64,000 nucleotides of DNA from Prosapia bicincta (taxonomy: Eukaryota; Arthropoda; Insecta; Hemiptera; Cercopidae): contig JBAIZL010000005.1 of NCBI GenBank assembly GCA_036971475.1, forward strand, positions 63,191,655 to 63,255,654. The letters run 5' to 3'. The number at the start of each line of letters is the position of its first letter. Positions within the stretch are counted from its first letter, which is position 1. The position numbers and the translations under genes are program-made. The notes below the pieces were generated by a model that worked only from the letters and a program-made list of their open reading frames with translations, made no database searches and had not been told where the DNA came from. Positions 13,060 to 23,540 of this stretch are shown here, piece by piece.

Positions 13060-13638
13060 ATGACTATCGAGTGCGTGGTCAAAGAACCTGTCTTGGAGAT
13101 GGGCAGTGACCACCTTACTCGGACGTTTGCACCTGACCAGGCCCACCAAACTATGATGGAATGGTCAGGGTCAGTAACATCGGGAGCTCAGATCTGGTAC
13201 ACAGATGGCTCCAAGATGGACTTCGGCACTGGAGCGGGGGTGTATTGTAAAAACCCAAGGGTAAAACTAGTTTTTTCCTTGGGGAGGCATACCTCTGTCT
13301 TTCAGGCCGAAATATATGCTATAAATGCCTGTCTGGGAGAGATAGCGATAAGGGGAATACACAGGACCCGGATTGCTATTTTCTCTGACACTCAGGCAGC
13401 AATTAAGGCACTAAACGGAGATGTGGTCACCTCAGCCATAGTCAGGGAGTGCCTAAATAACCTAGAAGCCCTGGCAAGGCACAATCAAATCAAGATAGGT
13501 TGGGTGCCAGGGTATAGGGGAATATTTGGAAATGAAGCCGCAGATGCACTGGCCAGAGAGGGGTCTTCAACTCCCCTAATTGGACCGGAGCCGGTATTTC
13601 CAAATCCATCGTCAAGATTGCAGTGCGAAGGTGGATGA
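13060..13638 (+). pseudogene. RNase H domain of LINE ORF2 (5' part)
   Basis: This 192-codon frame carries a type-I RNase H fold typical of LINE ORF2 proteins, which removes the RNA template during reverse transcription. Visible motifs are YTDGSK with the first catalytic Asp (residue 49), FQAEIYAI with the catalytic Glu (84), FSDTQAAIKAL with the second Asp (110), and GNEAADALARE with the last Asp (162). The usual His of the 'VPGHRG' block is Tyr here (WVPGYRG, residue 152), which would be expected to impair activity. The reverse transcriptase normally found upstream is missing. After about residue 178 the frame shifts: the true continuation is in frame +3 from about 13,590. Local stop codons and the shift make this a pseudogene. 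Confidence 0.85.
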
Positions 13639-14021
13639 CTGAAAGACACTGTGAGCACTGGGTCAGGGCTGAAGGAATGAGACACAGTAAGCTAACCCTT
13701 AGGAAACCTTCCTTGGGGCTGCAGGAGAGTCTCATCTATCTGTCTAGGCAGGAATTGAGGATAGCCACAGGTCTACTCACGGGTCACTGTGAACTAAGGA
13801 AACATCTGCATAATACGGGTATCTTCAAAAATGAACCAGTGTGCAGATTATGCGGGCAAGAACTGGAGACCGCCACACACATTATTTATAGATGTGAAGC
13901 ACTTGCCGAGAGGCGCTTCAACCTCTTTGGTGATGGGACAGCTCTAGAAGAGGATGCTGAAGGTAAAACACTAGTCAGGAAACTTCTAAACCTGGTACGA
14001 GGGAAGGGGATCTTTGACTAG
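13590..14021 (+). pseudogene. C-terminal zinc-knuckle region of LINE ORF2
   Basis: This is the continuation of the RNase H frame after a one-base shift near 13,590. The segment from 13,590 to the ATG at 13,623 reads in frame as AGISKSIVKIAV, joining smoothly to RRWMTERHCEHW. The region contains LSRQELRIATGLLTGHC, a typical linker in I-, R1- and LOA-type ORF2 proteins. It then has a zinc knuckle, CRLCGQELETATH followed by IIYRC, of the form C-x2-C-x8-H-x4-C. This domain lies at the C-terminus of many such LINE proteins and is thought to help bind the template RNA. The stop is at 14,019-14,021. A short 3' UTR of about 80 bases and the AAT/A-rich tail follow. Confidence 0.8.
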
Positions 14022-14102
14022 ATCAGGGAGGTAAGTACAATATATCTAAGGTAGCGGTGCTTCGGGCAGTTTAAACCCGCTCCCAAAATAATAATAAAAA
14101 AA

Positions 14103-14115
14103 AAGTTGATTAAGT
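14103..14115. repeat. Right target-site duplication of the LINE insertion
   Basis: A second copy of aagttgattaagt follows directly after the A-rich tail and is identical to 12,019-12,031. Confidence 0.9.
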
Positions 14116-14708
14116 AATTTTATAATTAGTACTGTAGATTGTTTAAATAAATTTTCGATTTGTAAAAAATTATTTTGAGAGACATTGGCATACATTCTAT
14201 CATCATGCTAGTTCGTTAGCAATGCGAGATTTTCATAAGTTTTAGTTTTGTGTGTTCCTTAATAAAATTGAATTTAAAAGAAAACTATTCCATTTTTATT
14301 GACTTTATTTACATCATTTTTTTAGAATAAAATTCTCTTCAAACTTTATTGATAAATAATCTTGATTTATATGCAATTTAACGGAATTATTGTAGTCCAA
14401 ACGCAAACAAGTATATTTTTGTCCCTTTCCTTTTTTGTTTTACCCCAGCTTTCTCCTAAACTATTGGAGATAGAGTTCTGGGACAGGTTTTATACGATTT
14501 GTCAGCTCATTTTACATAAAACTTATCTAATTAACAAACACAATTAACGCCCTAAAATATTCAGTATGAGTTAATTTCACCGAGGGAGCTAATTTTAGGC
14601 GAAATCTTTGACCCTTGTAACTCGCCAATGAAGAATATCCAGACCCATATTATTTTGGTGAGGGGAGTAAGCTTGTGCTGTATGGGAGATTCCTCCTGAA
14701 ATACCCTG

Positions 14709-14892
14709 TATATTTTACTGTTACTCAAATGTTTTTACAAATCCATTTTGTGCGAAATGTATTAATTAGGCGGAAATAAGATTTCAATTGTGTTGGCAAT
14801 TTTTCCAACTGAAAATTAACTTTTTTCTCTCATGTTAGCCTATTGGACCCTTAGGTCTGGGACCCCGAACATCCCTCCCCTGTATTGAATGC
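14709..14892. other. Spacer between TIR element and family B repeats
   Basis: Mixed-composition spacer with no identifiable feature. Confidence 0.4.
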
Positions 14893-15290
14893 CCATGTAC
14901 CAAGCTGATAAGTTCTTTCCATGAAAATCAGAATATAATAAAATGAAATAGTACTGTAAGTGTCGCTCTAAGAAAAAAATTTGCAAGAAAGAAGCTCTGC
15001 CAGGAAAACCTCGAGGTAAATCATGCAGAAATCCTTTTCATCCGGGTCTGCAGCCCTCGTGGCAGCCAACTTCTAGCGAGCTGCCTTCGTCTCACACGCG
15101 CATCCGGTTAATATCCCTAACGCGAGTGAATGAAACAGGATTGACCATGTACCAAACTGATAAGATCTTTCCATGGAGAATCAGGAGATAGGGAAATGAA
15201 ACAGTACGGTAAGTGTCGCTCTAAGGGATGGATGAAACAATCTGGTAGGAAAGAAGCCTTGTCAGGAACCCCCCCCCTCCCGGTAGCCCC
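14893..15290 (+). repeat. Interspersed repeat family B, copies 2 and 3 in tandem
   Basis: The block 'catgtaccaa.ctgataag' with 'ctttccat' occurs at about 14,893 and again at about 15,148. Each is followed by 'agtactgtaagtgtcgc' or 'agtacggtaagtgtcgc'. The second copy is preceded by 'ctcgtggcagccaac', as in the copy at 49.2 kb. The two partial copies lie in the same orientation. Together they are inverted relative to copy 1 at 10.9 kb, on the other side of the TIR element. Confidence 0.7.
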
Positions 15291-17039
15291 CGCTCATTCC
15301 GAATATCGTAATGGTTGGTAACAAGGAAAATCACTACTATAGGCACGATGGTGGTGGTTTTTTCATATTCCCAATTTTTTGAGAATTAGACCTGATTAAG
15401 CTATCTCCATGGAGAACTAAGCCGAACGTTTACATTAAAATATAATTAAATTATCCCTGTAGCACTCACAGTAGGCCTGTGACAAAGAGGCTGCAAGAGA
15501 CCGGGGAGGAGACGGAAAGGGAAATCAAGCTGCATCCAATCGGGATTTAAATAATCACGTGTTACTTCCTTTTGTAGGTCATGAACACAACTTACAAGAC
15601 TTCGATCATAAACGTCCGTTCTATAAAATGTCTTGATTGCTGCAGGAAATGTTTTTATAGAAATCCCGAACGTTCGAAGAAAACAAGAATACAAATAAAT
15701 AAATAAAGAAAACTACAGCAAGTAAACTTAATACTGTAATGCAATAATAAATATCATGTGCGACAGCCTTTTAAATGAAGAATATAAAAGCATTATTCAG
15801 GCAAAAATAGAAGGAATCAATAAGGTACACAGAAAATAAGAATATTAGAAACAAAAATATTGGAGAAGAAATAAAAGAAAAAAAATAATAACTAAAAAAA
15901 CTGCAGAAGATGAAATGAAAATCCAAGAGAAACCTTAATGAATGTATATCTTAAAGATGTAAAAATAGGAAATGCATTGCACAGAAAAGAGGGGTATATT
16001 ATTATTATTTAAGTAAAAAATATTTATACAGCCTTTTATCAGCTTGCAGATCTATACCTGTGAAAACTGAGTGCAAATAGACGATGAAGGTTATACTAAA
16101 TGAGATTTAAGAAACTGGTAAAATAGAAAGCTACGGAAAAGAAGATGAGATAATGTCTTCAATCTTTGTAAAGAATATAAGCTGAAATACGTAACTAAAG
16201 TAAAGAATAATGGAAAATCAAAGAAGATAGAAAAGTTTCCTAAGCAAGTAAACATTTTACTTCTTGTGGTAAGACAAGAAGAAAAGGCGAAAGGTTTCCT
16301 ATACACAATGACGATATAGGGCCTAAAATAGGAGAGAACCAATCCCCAAGGTGTAGTGGTTCAGAAATATATAGGCTTATGCTAAAGTTGGAAAAAGAGG
16401 AAGTTCATGGAAATGGTGGTGGAATTTAGTTATCAATTATACATCTAATTACATAAGTTTTTTTTGTAGAGTGGAACTACTTCATTCCATCACCTGCCCA
16501 AGTCATTTCACCATTTTCCTTTCTTTATTAAGAACAGATGAATTATGGACCACAATACGTCTAGTCTTTAGTATTTTTTATAAATTATGAATTTGAAAAC
16601 AGTAAACCTCGTAACTCCCCTTCTTCTTACCGTTGTCTATGAAACTGTTTTCTAGACTAGAATCTGTGATTCCGATGGCCAGCTTCCAAACATCTTCTTG
16701 GTCATCCGATCGGAGTAAGCATAAAAACTATTTCCGTGGTGAGAATTCTCCCGCGTGTCTGTAACTCATGATTATGCCGTTTTCTTTACTACTGTGTTTC
16801 TTTTTTTTGCCTAGATCTTTTTATAGTTTTTTGAAGTGTAATATTTTATTTTATGTGTAAACTGAAGGAATATATAAAAAAAACAGGAGATTCGATAGAA
16901 TGTAGCTCAAACACTTAGAAATTTACAAAAGAGAGTATTTGAAAGTATATACAAAAGGGAGTAGAGCAATGAAATTTGTCATTCAAATACAATTTCCAAA
17001 TACAAAAGATGGCGGGTATATGCTTATAAACGATATAAT
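15291..17039. other. Unannotated sequence with a purine-rich segment
   Basis: From about 15,780 to 16,330 the plus strand is rich in A and G with few C or T runs. Other skewed segments occur at 30.8-31.4 kb (purine-rich) and 48.0-48.7 kb (pyrimidine-rich). No coding region is recognised. A run of eight C bases lies near 15,270. Confidence 0.45.
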
Positions 17040-18245
17040 AATGTATGATATCATACACCAGCTGTTTTTCTTAGACTACTCGTAAGTTATGCTACTTTTT
17101 GTATCGTATATTAACAATAAGTCATGTAATTTTTTTAAAGTCAATTCCTACTTTAGTCAACAAAGAAAATGTTATTTTAGTTTTTTTAAATTTTATAATT
17201 ACAATTGATATAAATATGTGTCAGAAAAACAATATTAAGTAGTAAATAGAAAGCGAATTTCCTTGCAATTTTCCATTTTCCTTTCTATGTATGGGCTGGG
17301 CTATTATTTTTGTTTGTTACTATTTATTATTATTATTTTTTTTTTTGCTTGCATTGTGTTGTAGTTTCTTTTCGCTTTCCTTTCGCATTGTCCGTTTGTG
17401 AAGCAAGGTTCGATACCGTTAATCCAGTTTGTTTGTTTATTTTATTCTTTTCATTAATTTATAATCATAGGGCATTATTTATGATATTGTGTGGTAATCA
17501 TAGCAACAACTTAAGGTTGTGCAATTGAGGTTTCGACGACAACCAGATGGGAGCAAACAAAAATTCATATACTTCTTTGAGAAATAAACTTGTAGCTATG
17601 GGAAAGTTGGCTCAGTGCCGAAAACGCTTTGAACACGAAGATACTCAGTTCGAATCCGACCTAGACCCCCCAATTTTTTGTAATTTAATTATTGAATAAA
17701 TATGTGACAAAACTGTGTTAACATAACATTTTACCGACTACAGGCTGGAAAATGAATTTGATCGTGATTGGATGAATAAAAATGTATTTTATTAACGATT
17801 GAAAATTTGTACAGATATGTAAGGAGACTGTAAGCTAATAGAAGGAATTGAATGTCGAAGCTATATTATATTATTTTCTAATACGTTAACGGTTAATATT
17901 AACTACAAATAACTACTTAATTACGTCCTAATAATTATTTAATACACACATTTGTGAATTACTTAAGCAAAATTTGTTAATTTAGTTAATTTACTGAGAC
18001 TTAGCTATTAATATACAAAAGTAAAATTTAAAAATGTTGTAGATCATAAAACGTAAGATTAAAATTTAAAAATGGTAATTTAATATAATAAATAAGGTAC
18101 ATTCTGTATTGCACGAGTTTTATGTTTTTATAGGACATTATAATGTAGGCCTACTATAAATATGTAAGAAAGATTTAAATGTTAAAGATTTTAGTAAGGT
18201 TACGCTAAACTGTTACCGACTTATATAATTTTATTTTATAAATAA
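17040..18245 (+). repeat. Interspersed repeat family A, copy 1
   Basis: Long stretches match the reverse complement of about 42,718-43,500, including 'gtagtttcttttcgctttcc', 'cattgtccgtttgtgaagca', 'gaggtttcgacgac', 'gttggctcagtgcc' and 'gattggatgaataaaaatgt'. The start and end also match 28,985-29,740. The unit is about 1.2 kb and has no long open frame or clear terminal repeats. It contains a tRNA-like stretch (separate entry). The class is unknown. A non-autonomous DNA transposon or a decayed SINE/LINE composite are both possible. Confidence 0.7.
17595..17672 (+). other. tRNA-like segment with box A and box B matches
   Basis: TGGCTCAGTGC at 17,608 fits the RNA polymerase III box A pattern. 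GTTCGAATCC at 17,648 fits box B. The spacing of about 40 bases is normal for a tRNA. The acceptor and T stems do not pair convincingly, so this is a tRNA-derived repeat segment and not a tRNA gene. The copy at 42.9-43.0 kb keeps box A, but its box B is degraded (gtttgaatctg). Confidence 0.5.
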
Positions 18246-19429
18246 TATTATTAGGAAATATTCTTCCGCCGTCAGTTTTACACCTGTTATGTTTTTTTTT
18301 AAAAACAAAAAATTTTGTTCCAAAGCTGTACCATATGGGTTTATTATTTTCAATTTGAAAATCCTTAATGCATAATTTCGTTAATATAATACGTTATATA
18401 TTTACGCTCGATTATTGTTATTGATTAATATTTTGTAAATTTTCGTTATTGTCGTTCATCCCGGAAGATTAAAAACTCTTCTTTCTGGTTCAATATGTTT
18501 CGCATACAACTGTCTTACTCCTCTATTTATGCAGTCCATTGCGAGTCGTACGATTTCTCACATAATTAACTTCTCTTTATATTCATTTTTCTAACCTGTT
18601 TTTTCCTGATGCTGTTTCTAGTACTTCCTCTCATTGTACAACGCTAAAAAAATTTACGTAATTAATATACGTAGGCTTAATTTTTCGCAATAAAACGAAC
18701 AAAAAAATCAAGAAGACAAATCTACGGCACGCTCCGACATTCCATAGTCTTGAAGTAATCTAAAGGTGTAACCCCTCAGGCGCTTAATATCTTTTCATAT
18801 GGTGTACAATACAATCTGCCTTATTATCTAGTCTGCCACCTTCACCCCAGCCCCGTAACATAGGCTACTAATATTGTATTGTGCCCTCGGGAAGAGGGGC
18901 CGTACAAATATTTTCTCACAGACGAACTCTGTTGTTTGTATATTGTTGTGATTATGTTGTGATGGGTTCACAAAGCGTGACCGTACCCTAGTTGTGACAC
19001 TATTGTAGTCCCCCTCCCCAATAAGAAACTGCCAATAATAATTACAATACCAAAGGCCCAAAGGACGGAATTAGACACAAAGAGTTGAAATCTGGCATTT
19101 GCAATGTCCAGGGATATGGAATTGACTTGCCCGAAGGCGATGTTGACTATATTATGGGGGGAAGTTCTAGATAGCTTTTAATAAAATTTTGTTAAAGAAC
19201 GTTCACTGATTGGCTTCGTATATAGAGAATTATAATTACACATTTATTTTGTTATAAATTATATTTAGTACAAAAAAAAATAAAATAAAATAAAAATGTG
19301 TGAAAACTTGTCACGCATAAATGCATATGCTGAAGAAACATAGGCCAATAATTTACTGTGCGTTTAGGTCAGCAATAAATTGCAATAAATTTAAATAAGT
19401 GTGGATGTAGGTTCTTCATTAAACACATG
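18246..19429. other. Unannotated sequence
   Basis: Mostly AT-rich, with a slightly GC-richer patch at about 18,830-19,080. The only open frame of note (minus strand, 18,828-19,061) has no recognisable domain. Confidence 0.45.
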
Positions 19430-21181
19430 TTATTATGTGAGTAGATTTTTTAATAAATGCAGTAACTATGCTTTCAGGTACTTCAGTGAATATAATTTAC
19501 TGTTTTGTATGTTCTTCATTAAATTTAGTTTACTGTGCGTTTAGGTTCTTCATTAAATTTAGTTTACTGTGCGTTTAGGTTCTTCATTAAATTTAGTTTA
19601 CTGTGCGTTTAGGTTCTTCATTAAATTTAGTTTACTGTGCGTTTAGGTTCTTCATTAAATTTAGTTTAATGTGAGTTTAGGTTCGTTATTAAATTTAGTT
19701 TACTGTGCGTTTAGGTTCTTCATTAAATTTAGTTTACAGTGCGTCTAGGTTCTCCATTAAGTGTAGTTTACTATTCGTCTAGGCTCTTCACTTAATTTAG
19801 CTTACTGTGCGTTTAGGTTCTTCATTAAATTTAGTTTAATGTGAGTTTAGGTTCGTTATTAAATTTAGTTTACTGTGCGTTTAGGTTCTTCATTAAATTT
19901 AGTTTACAGTGCGTCTAGGTTCTCCATTAAGTGTAGTTTACTATTCGTCTAGGCTCTTCACTTAATTTAGCTTACTGTGCGTTTAGGTTCTTCATTAAAT
20001 TTAGTTTAATGTGAGTTTAGGTTCTTCATTAAATTTAGTTTACTGTGCGTTTAGGTTCTTTATTAAATTTAGTTTACTGTGCGTTTAGGTTCTTCATTAA
20101 ATTTAGTTTACTGTGCGTTCTCCATTAATTGCAGTTTACTATTCGTCTAGGCTCTTCGCTTAATTTAGTTTACTGTTGCGTTTAGCTCGTTCATTAAGTA
20201 TAGTTTACTGTGCGTTTAGGTTCTCCATTAAGTGTAGTTTACTATTCGTCAAGGCTCTTCACTTAATTTAGTTTACTGTGCGTTTAGGTTCTCCATTAAA
20301 TTTAGTTTACTGTGCGTTTAGCTCGTTCATTAAGTATAGTTTACTGTGCGTTTAGGTTCTCCATTAAGTGTAGTTTACTATTCGTCAAGGCTCTTCACTT
20401 AATTTAGTTTACTGTGCGTTTAGGTTCTCCATTAAATTTAGTTTACTGTGCGTTTAGCTCCTTCATTAAGTTTAGTTTACTGTGCGTTTAGGTTCTTCAC
20501 TTAATTTAGCTTACTGTGCGTTTAGGTTCTTCATTAAATTTAGTTTAATGTGTGTTTAGGTTCTTCATTAAATTTAGTTTACTGTGCGTTCTCCATTAAT
20601 TGTAGTTTACTATTCGTCTAGGCTCTTCACTTAATTTAGTTTACTGTGCGTTTAGCTCGTTCATTAAGTATAGTTTACTGTGCGTTTAGGTTCTCCATTA
20701 AGTGTAGTTTACTATTCGTCAAGGCTCTTCACTTAATTTAGTTTACTGTGCGTTTAGGTTCTCCATTAAATTTAGTTTACTGTGCGTTTAGCTCCTTCAT
20801 TAAGTTTAGTTTACTGTGCGTTTAGGTTCTTCACTTAATTTAGCTTACTATGCGTTTAGGCTCTTCATTAAATTTAGTTTAATGTGTGTTTAGGTTCTTC
20901 ATTAAATTTAGTTTACTGTGCGTTTAGGTTCGTTATTAAATTTAGTTTAATATGCATCTAGGTTCTTCATTAAATTTGGATTAATATGCATCTAGGTTCT
21001 TCATTAAATTTGGATTAATATGCATCTAGGTTCTTCATTAAATTTGGATTAATATGCATCTAGGTTCTTCATTAAATTTGGATTAATATGCATCTAGGTT
21101 CTTCATTAAATTTGGATTAATATGCATCTAGGTTCTTCATTAAATTTGGATTAATATGCATCTAGGTTCTTCATTAAATTT
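19430..21181 (+). repeat. 34-bp satellite array, forward orientation
   Basis: About 50 units of 34 bp make up the array. The monomer ends in TAGGTTCTTCATTAAATTT and begins AGTTTACTGTGCGTT. Variants recur in order ('agctcgttcattaagtata', 'ggttctccattaagtgtag', 'aaggctcttcacttaattt'), giving a higher-order unit of about 136 bp (four monomers) between about 20.1 and 20.9 kb. The last stretch, 20,940-21,180, is a homogeneous run of another variant with 'ggattaatatgcatc'. The left edge (19,430-19,500) carries degraded monomers. Confidence 0.95.
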
Positions 21182-23040
21182 TCTATTCCGAATTTGTTAA
21201 AGAATCTACTCACACACTAATCCATATAGACTATAAATCCATTAAATCTACTCACGCATTGATCTACATTTAATGAAGAAACTACTCACACAGTGATATA
21301 GACCTACATTTAATGAAGAATCTACTCACACTGTAATCTACTTATAACGAAGAATCTACTCACACAGTAATCTACTTTTAAATTCATTAAATCTACTCAC
21401 ACAGTGATATACATTTAATGAAGAATCTACTCACACCGTAATCTACATATAATGAAGAATCTACTCACACAGTGATCTACATTTAACGAATAACTTACTC
21501 ATACAGTAATCTACTTTTAAATTCATTAAATCTACTCACACAGTGATATACATTTAATGAAGAATCTACTCACACCGTAATCTACATATAACGAAGAATC
21601 TACTCACTCTGTAATCTACATATAAGGAAGAACCTACTCACACAGTAATCTACTTTTAAATTCATTAAATCTACTCACACAGTGATATACATTTAATGAA
21701 GAACCTACTCACACTGTAATCTACATATAACGAAGAACCTACTCACACAGTAATCTACTTTTAAATTCATTAAATCTACTCACACAGTGATATACATTTA
21801 ATGAAGAATCTACTCACACTGTAATCTACTTTTAAATTCATTAAATCTACTCACACAGTGATATACATTTAATGAAGAACCTACTCACACTGTAATCTAC
21901 ATATAACGAAGAACCTACTCACACAGTAATCTACTTTTAAATTCATTAAATCTACTCACACAGTGATATACATTTAACGAAGAATCTACTCACACAGTAA
22001 TCTACTTTTAAATTCATTAAATCTACTCACACAGTGATATACATTTAATGAAGAACCTACTCACACTGTAATCTACATATAACGAAGAACCTACTCACAC
22101 AGTAATCTACTTTTAAATTCATTAAATCTACTCACACAGTGATATACATTTAATGAAGAACCTACTCACACTGTAATCTACATATAACGAAGAACCTACT
22201 CACACAGTAATCTACTTTTAAATTCATTAAATCTACTCACACAGTGATATACATTTAATGAAGAATCTACTCACACTGTAATCTACTTTTAAATTCATTA
22301 AATCTACTCACACAGTGATATACATTTAATGAAGAACCTACTCACACTGTAATCTACATATAACGAAGAACCTACTCACACAGTAATCTACTTTTAAATT
22401 CATTAAATCTACTCACACAGTGATATACATTTAACGAAGAACCTACTCACACTGTAATCTACATATAACGAAGAACCTACTCACACAGTAATCTACTTTT
22501 AAATTCATTAAATCTACTCACACAGTGATATACATTTAATGAAGAACCTACTCACACTGTAATCTACATATAACGAAGAACCTACTCACACAGTAATCTA
22601 CTTTTAAATTCATTAAATCTACTCACACAGTGATATACATTTAACGAAGAATCTACTCACACAGTAATCTACTTTTAAATTCATTAAATCTACTCACACA
22701 GTGATATACATTTAATGAAGAACCTACTCACACTGTAATCTACATATAACGAAGAACCTACTCACACAGTAATCTACTTTTAAATTCATTAAATCTACTC
22801 ACACAGTGATATACATTTAATGAAGAACCTACTCACACTGTAATCTACATATAACGAAGAACCTACTCACACAGTAATCTACTTTTAAATTCATTAAATC
22901 TACTCACACAGTTATATACATTTAATGAAGAACCTACTCACACTGTAATCTACATATAACGAAGAACCTACTCACACAGTAATCTACATTTAACGAATAA
23001 CCTACTCATACAGTAATCATCATTTAATGATGGATCTACT
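21182..23040 (-). repeat. 35-bp satellite array, reverse orientation of the same family
   Basis: The monomer on the minus strand reads GTAGATTACAGTGTGAG followed by TAGGTTCTTCATTAAA. This aligns over its whole length with the 34-bp monomer of the preceding array, with about six or seven differences. Three monomers form a 105-bp higher-order unit ('cagtgatat' at 22,036, 22,141 and 22,246). Some units are 70 bp because one monomer is missing. The array ends at about 23,040 with degraded copies. Confidence 0.95.
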
Positions 23041-23335
23041 CATACTTTCATGTTCTGAATATCTCAAAGTATTCTTTGGAACATCGCGAGAATGAAGTTT
23101 GTCAAATAATTATGATAAGAATTATAAAACAAAATATTCTGGCAATGTTGACGGCTTTCTTCGCACTTTGCCTTTCTCAGTAAGTCCAGTTGACTACGAG
23201 GAAGTGTCACTCTCTGTGTTTCTCTCCTTTGTAATAGTTCTCTTGTACGTTTAAACCATACACCTGTAGAAATAAAACAAACCCTTAAAACAATGTAGTA
23301 ACTCTAGCAACAAAATAGAAAAGTAAACATATTAT
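23041..23335. other. Unannotated spacer
   Basis: About 300 bases of ordinary unique-looking sequence between the satellite array and an inverted-repeat element. Confidence 0.4.
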
Positions 23336-23540
23336 TTTTTCAAAACAAATAGAAGGCGAACGTAAGACTCAAAAATAATCATTTATTGACTCAAACGCGT
23401 TTCAATGACAAAGTCATCATCATCAGTGAGTGTTGCTACTACAAACTCCAACTTACAACTGTTGTCATTGAATGCGTATGAGTCAATAAATGATTAATTT
23501 GTGAGTTTTGTGTATGTTTTTCATTTGTTTATTTTTTCAG
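23336..23540. mobile_element. Inverted-repeat element, Penelope-type terminus (family C)
   Basis: The left arm (aaaacaaat ... gactc ... aatcatttattgactc) and right arm (gagtcaataaatgatt ... gagtt ... atttgttta) are inverted copies of about 85 bp. The inner part contains 'gtttcaatgacaaagtcat', whose reverse complement ends in a GAAAC core. The element at 33.8 kb is the same family. PLE origin is inferred from the CTGATGA-stem-GAAAC arrangement. Confidence 0.65.

Larger units (their letters stand above)
12032..14102 (+). mobile_element. I-like non-LTR retrotransposon derivative, internally deleted
   Basis: The 2.07-kb insertion is bounded by a 13-bp target duplication and ends in an AATAATAATAAAAA tail, which resembles the (TAA)n tails of the I clade. 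It is GC-richer than the surrounding DNA. It contains a presumed 5' UTR (about 12,032-12,456), an ORF1-like segment, and then jumps directly to the RNase H domain and C-terminal zinc knuckle of ORF2. The apurinic endonuclease and reverse transcriptase regions are absent, although both element ends are present. It is therefore an internal-deletion derivative, not a 5'-truncated copy. It would have needed enzymes from a full-length relative to move. The first bases (cccag) can pair with 'ctggg' about 20 bases downstream. Confidence 0.8.
11448..14708. mobile_element. Tc1/mariner-superfamily element with long TIRs, split by a LINE
   Basis: The left end begins TA-CAGGGTGTTTCGGGAGG. The right end, read in reverse complement, begins TA-CAGGGTATTTCAGGAGG. 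Similarity continues through 'aatctgccatactgcacaag', 'ggcgagtta' and 'gggtcaaagattt', and again at 'tttggactacaataa'. The terminal inverted repeats are roughly 240 bp (left) and 330 bp (right). Flanking TA dinucleotides fit the TA target site of this superfamily. Between the TIRs lie only a C-terminal transposase remnant and an inserted LINE derivative, so the element is dead and mostly internally deleted. Confidence 0.85.

Noticed and set aside
17595..17672. Functional tRNA gene
   Set aside because: Box A and box B match, but stems do not pair and the segment is part of a dispersed repeat.
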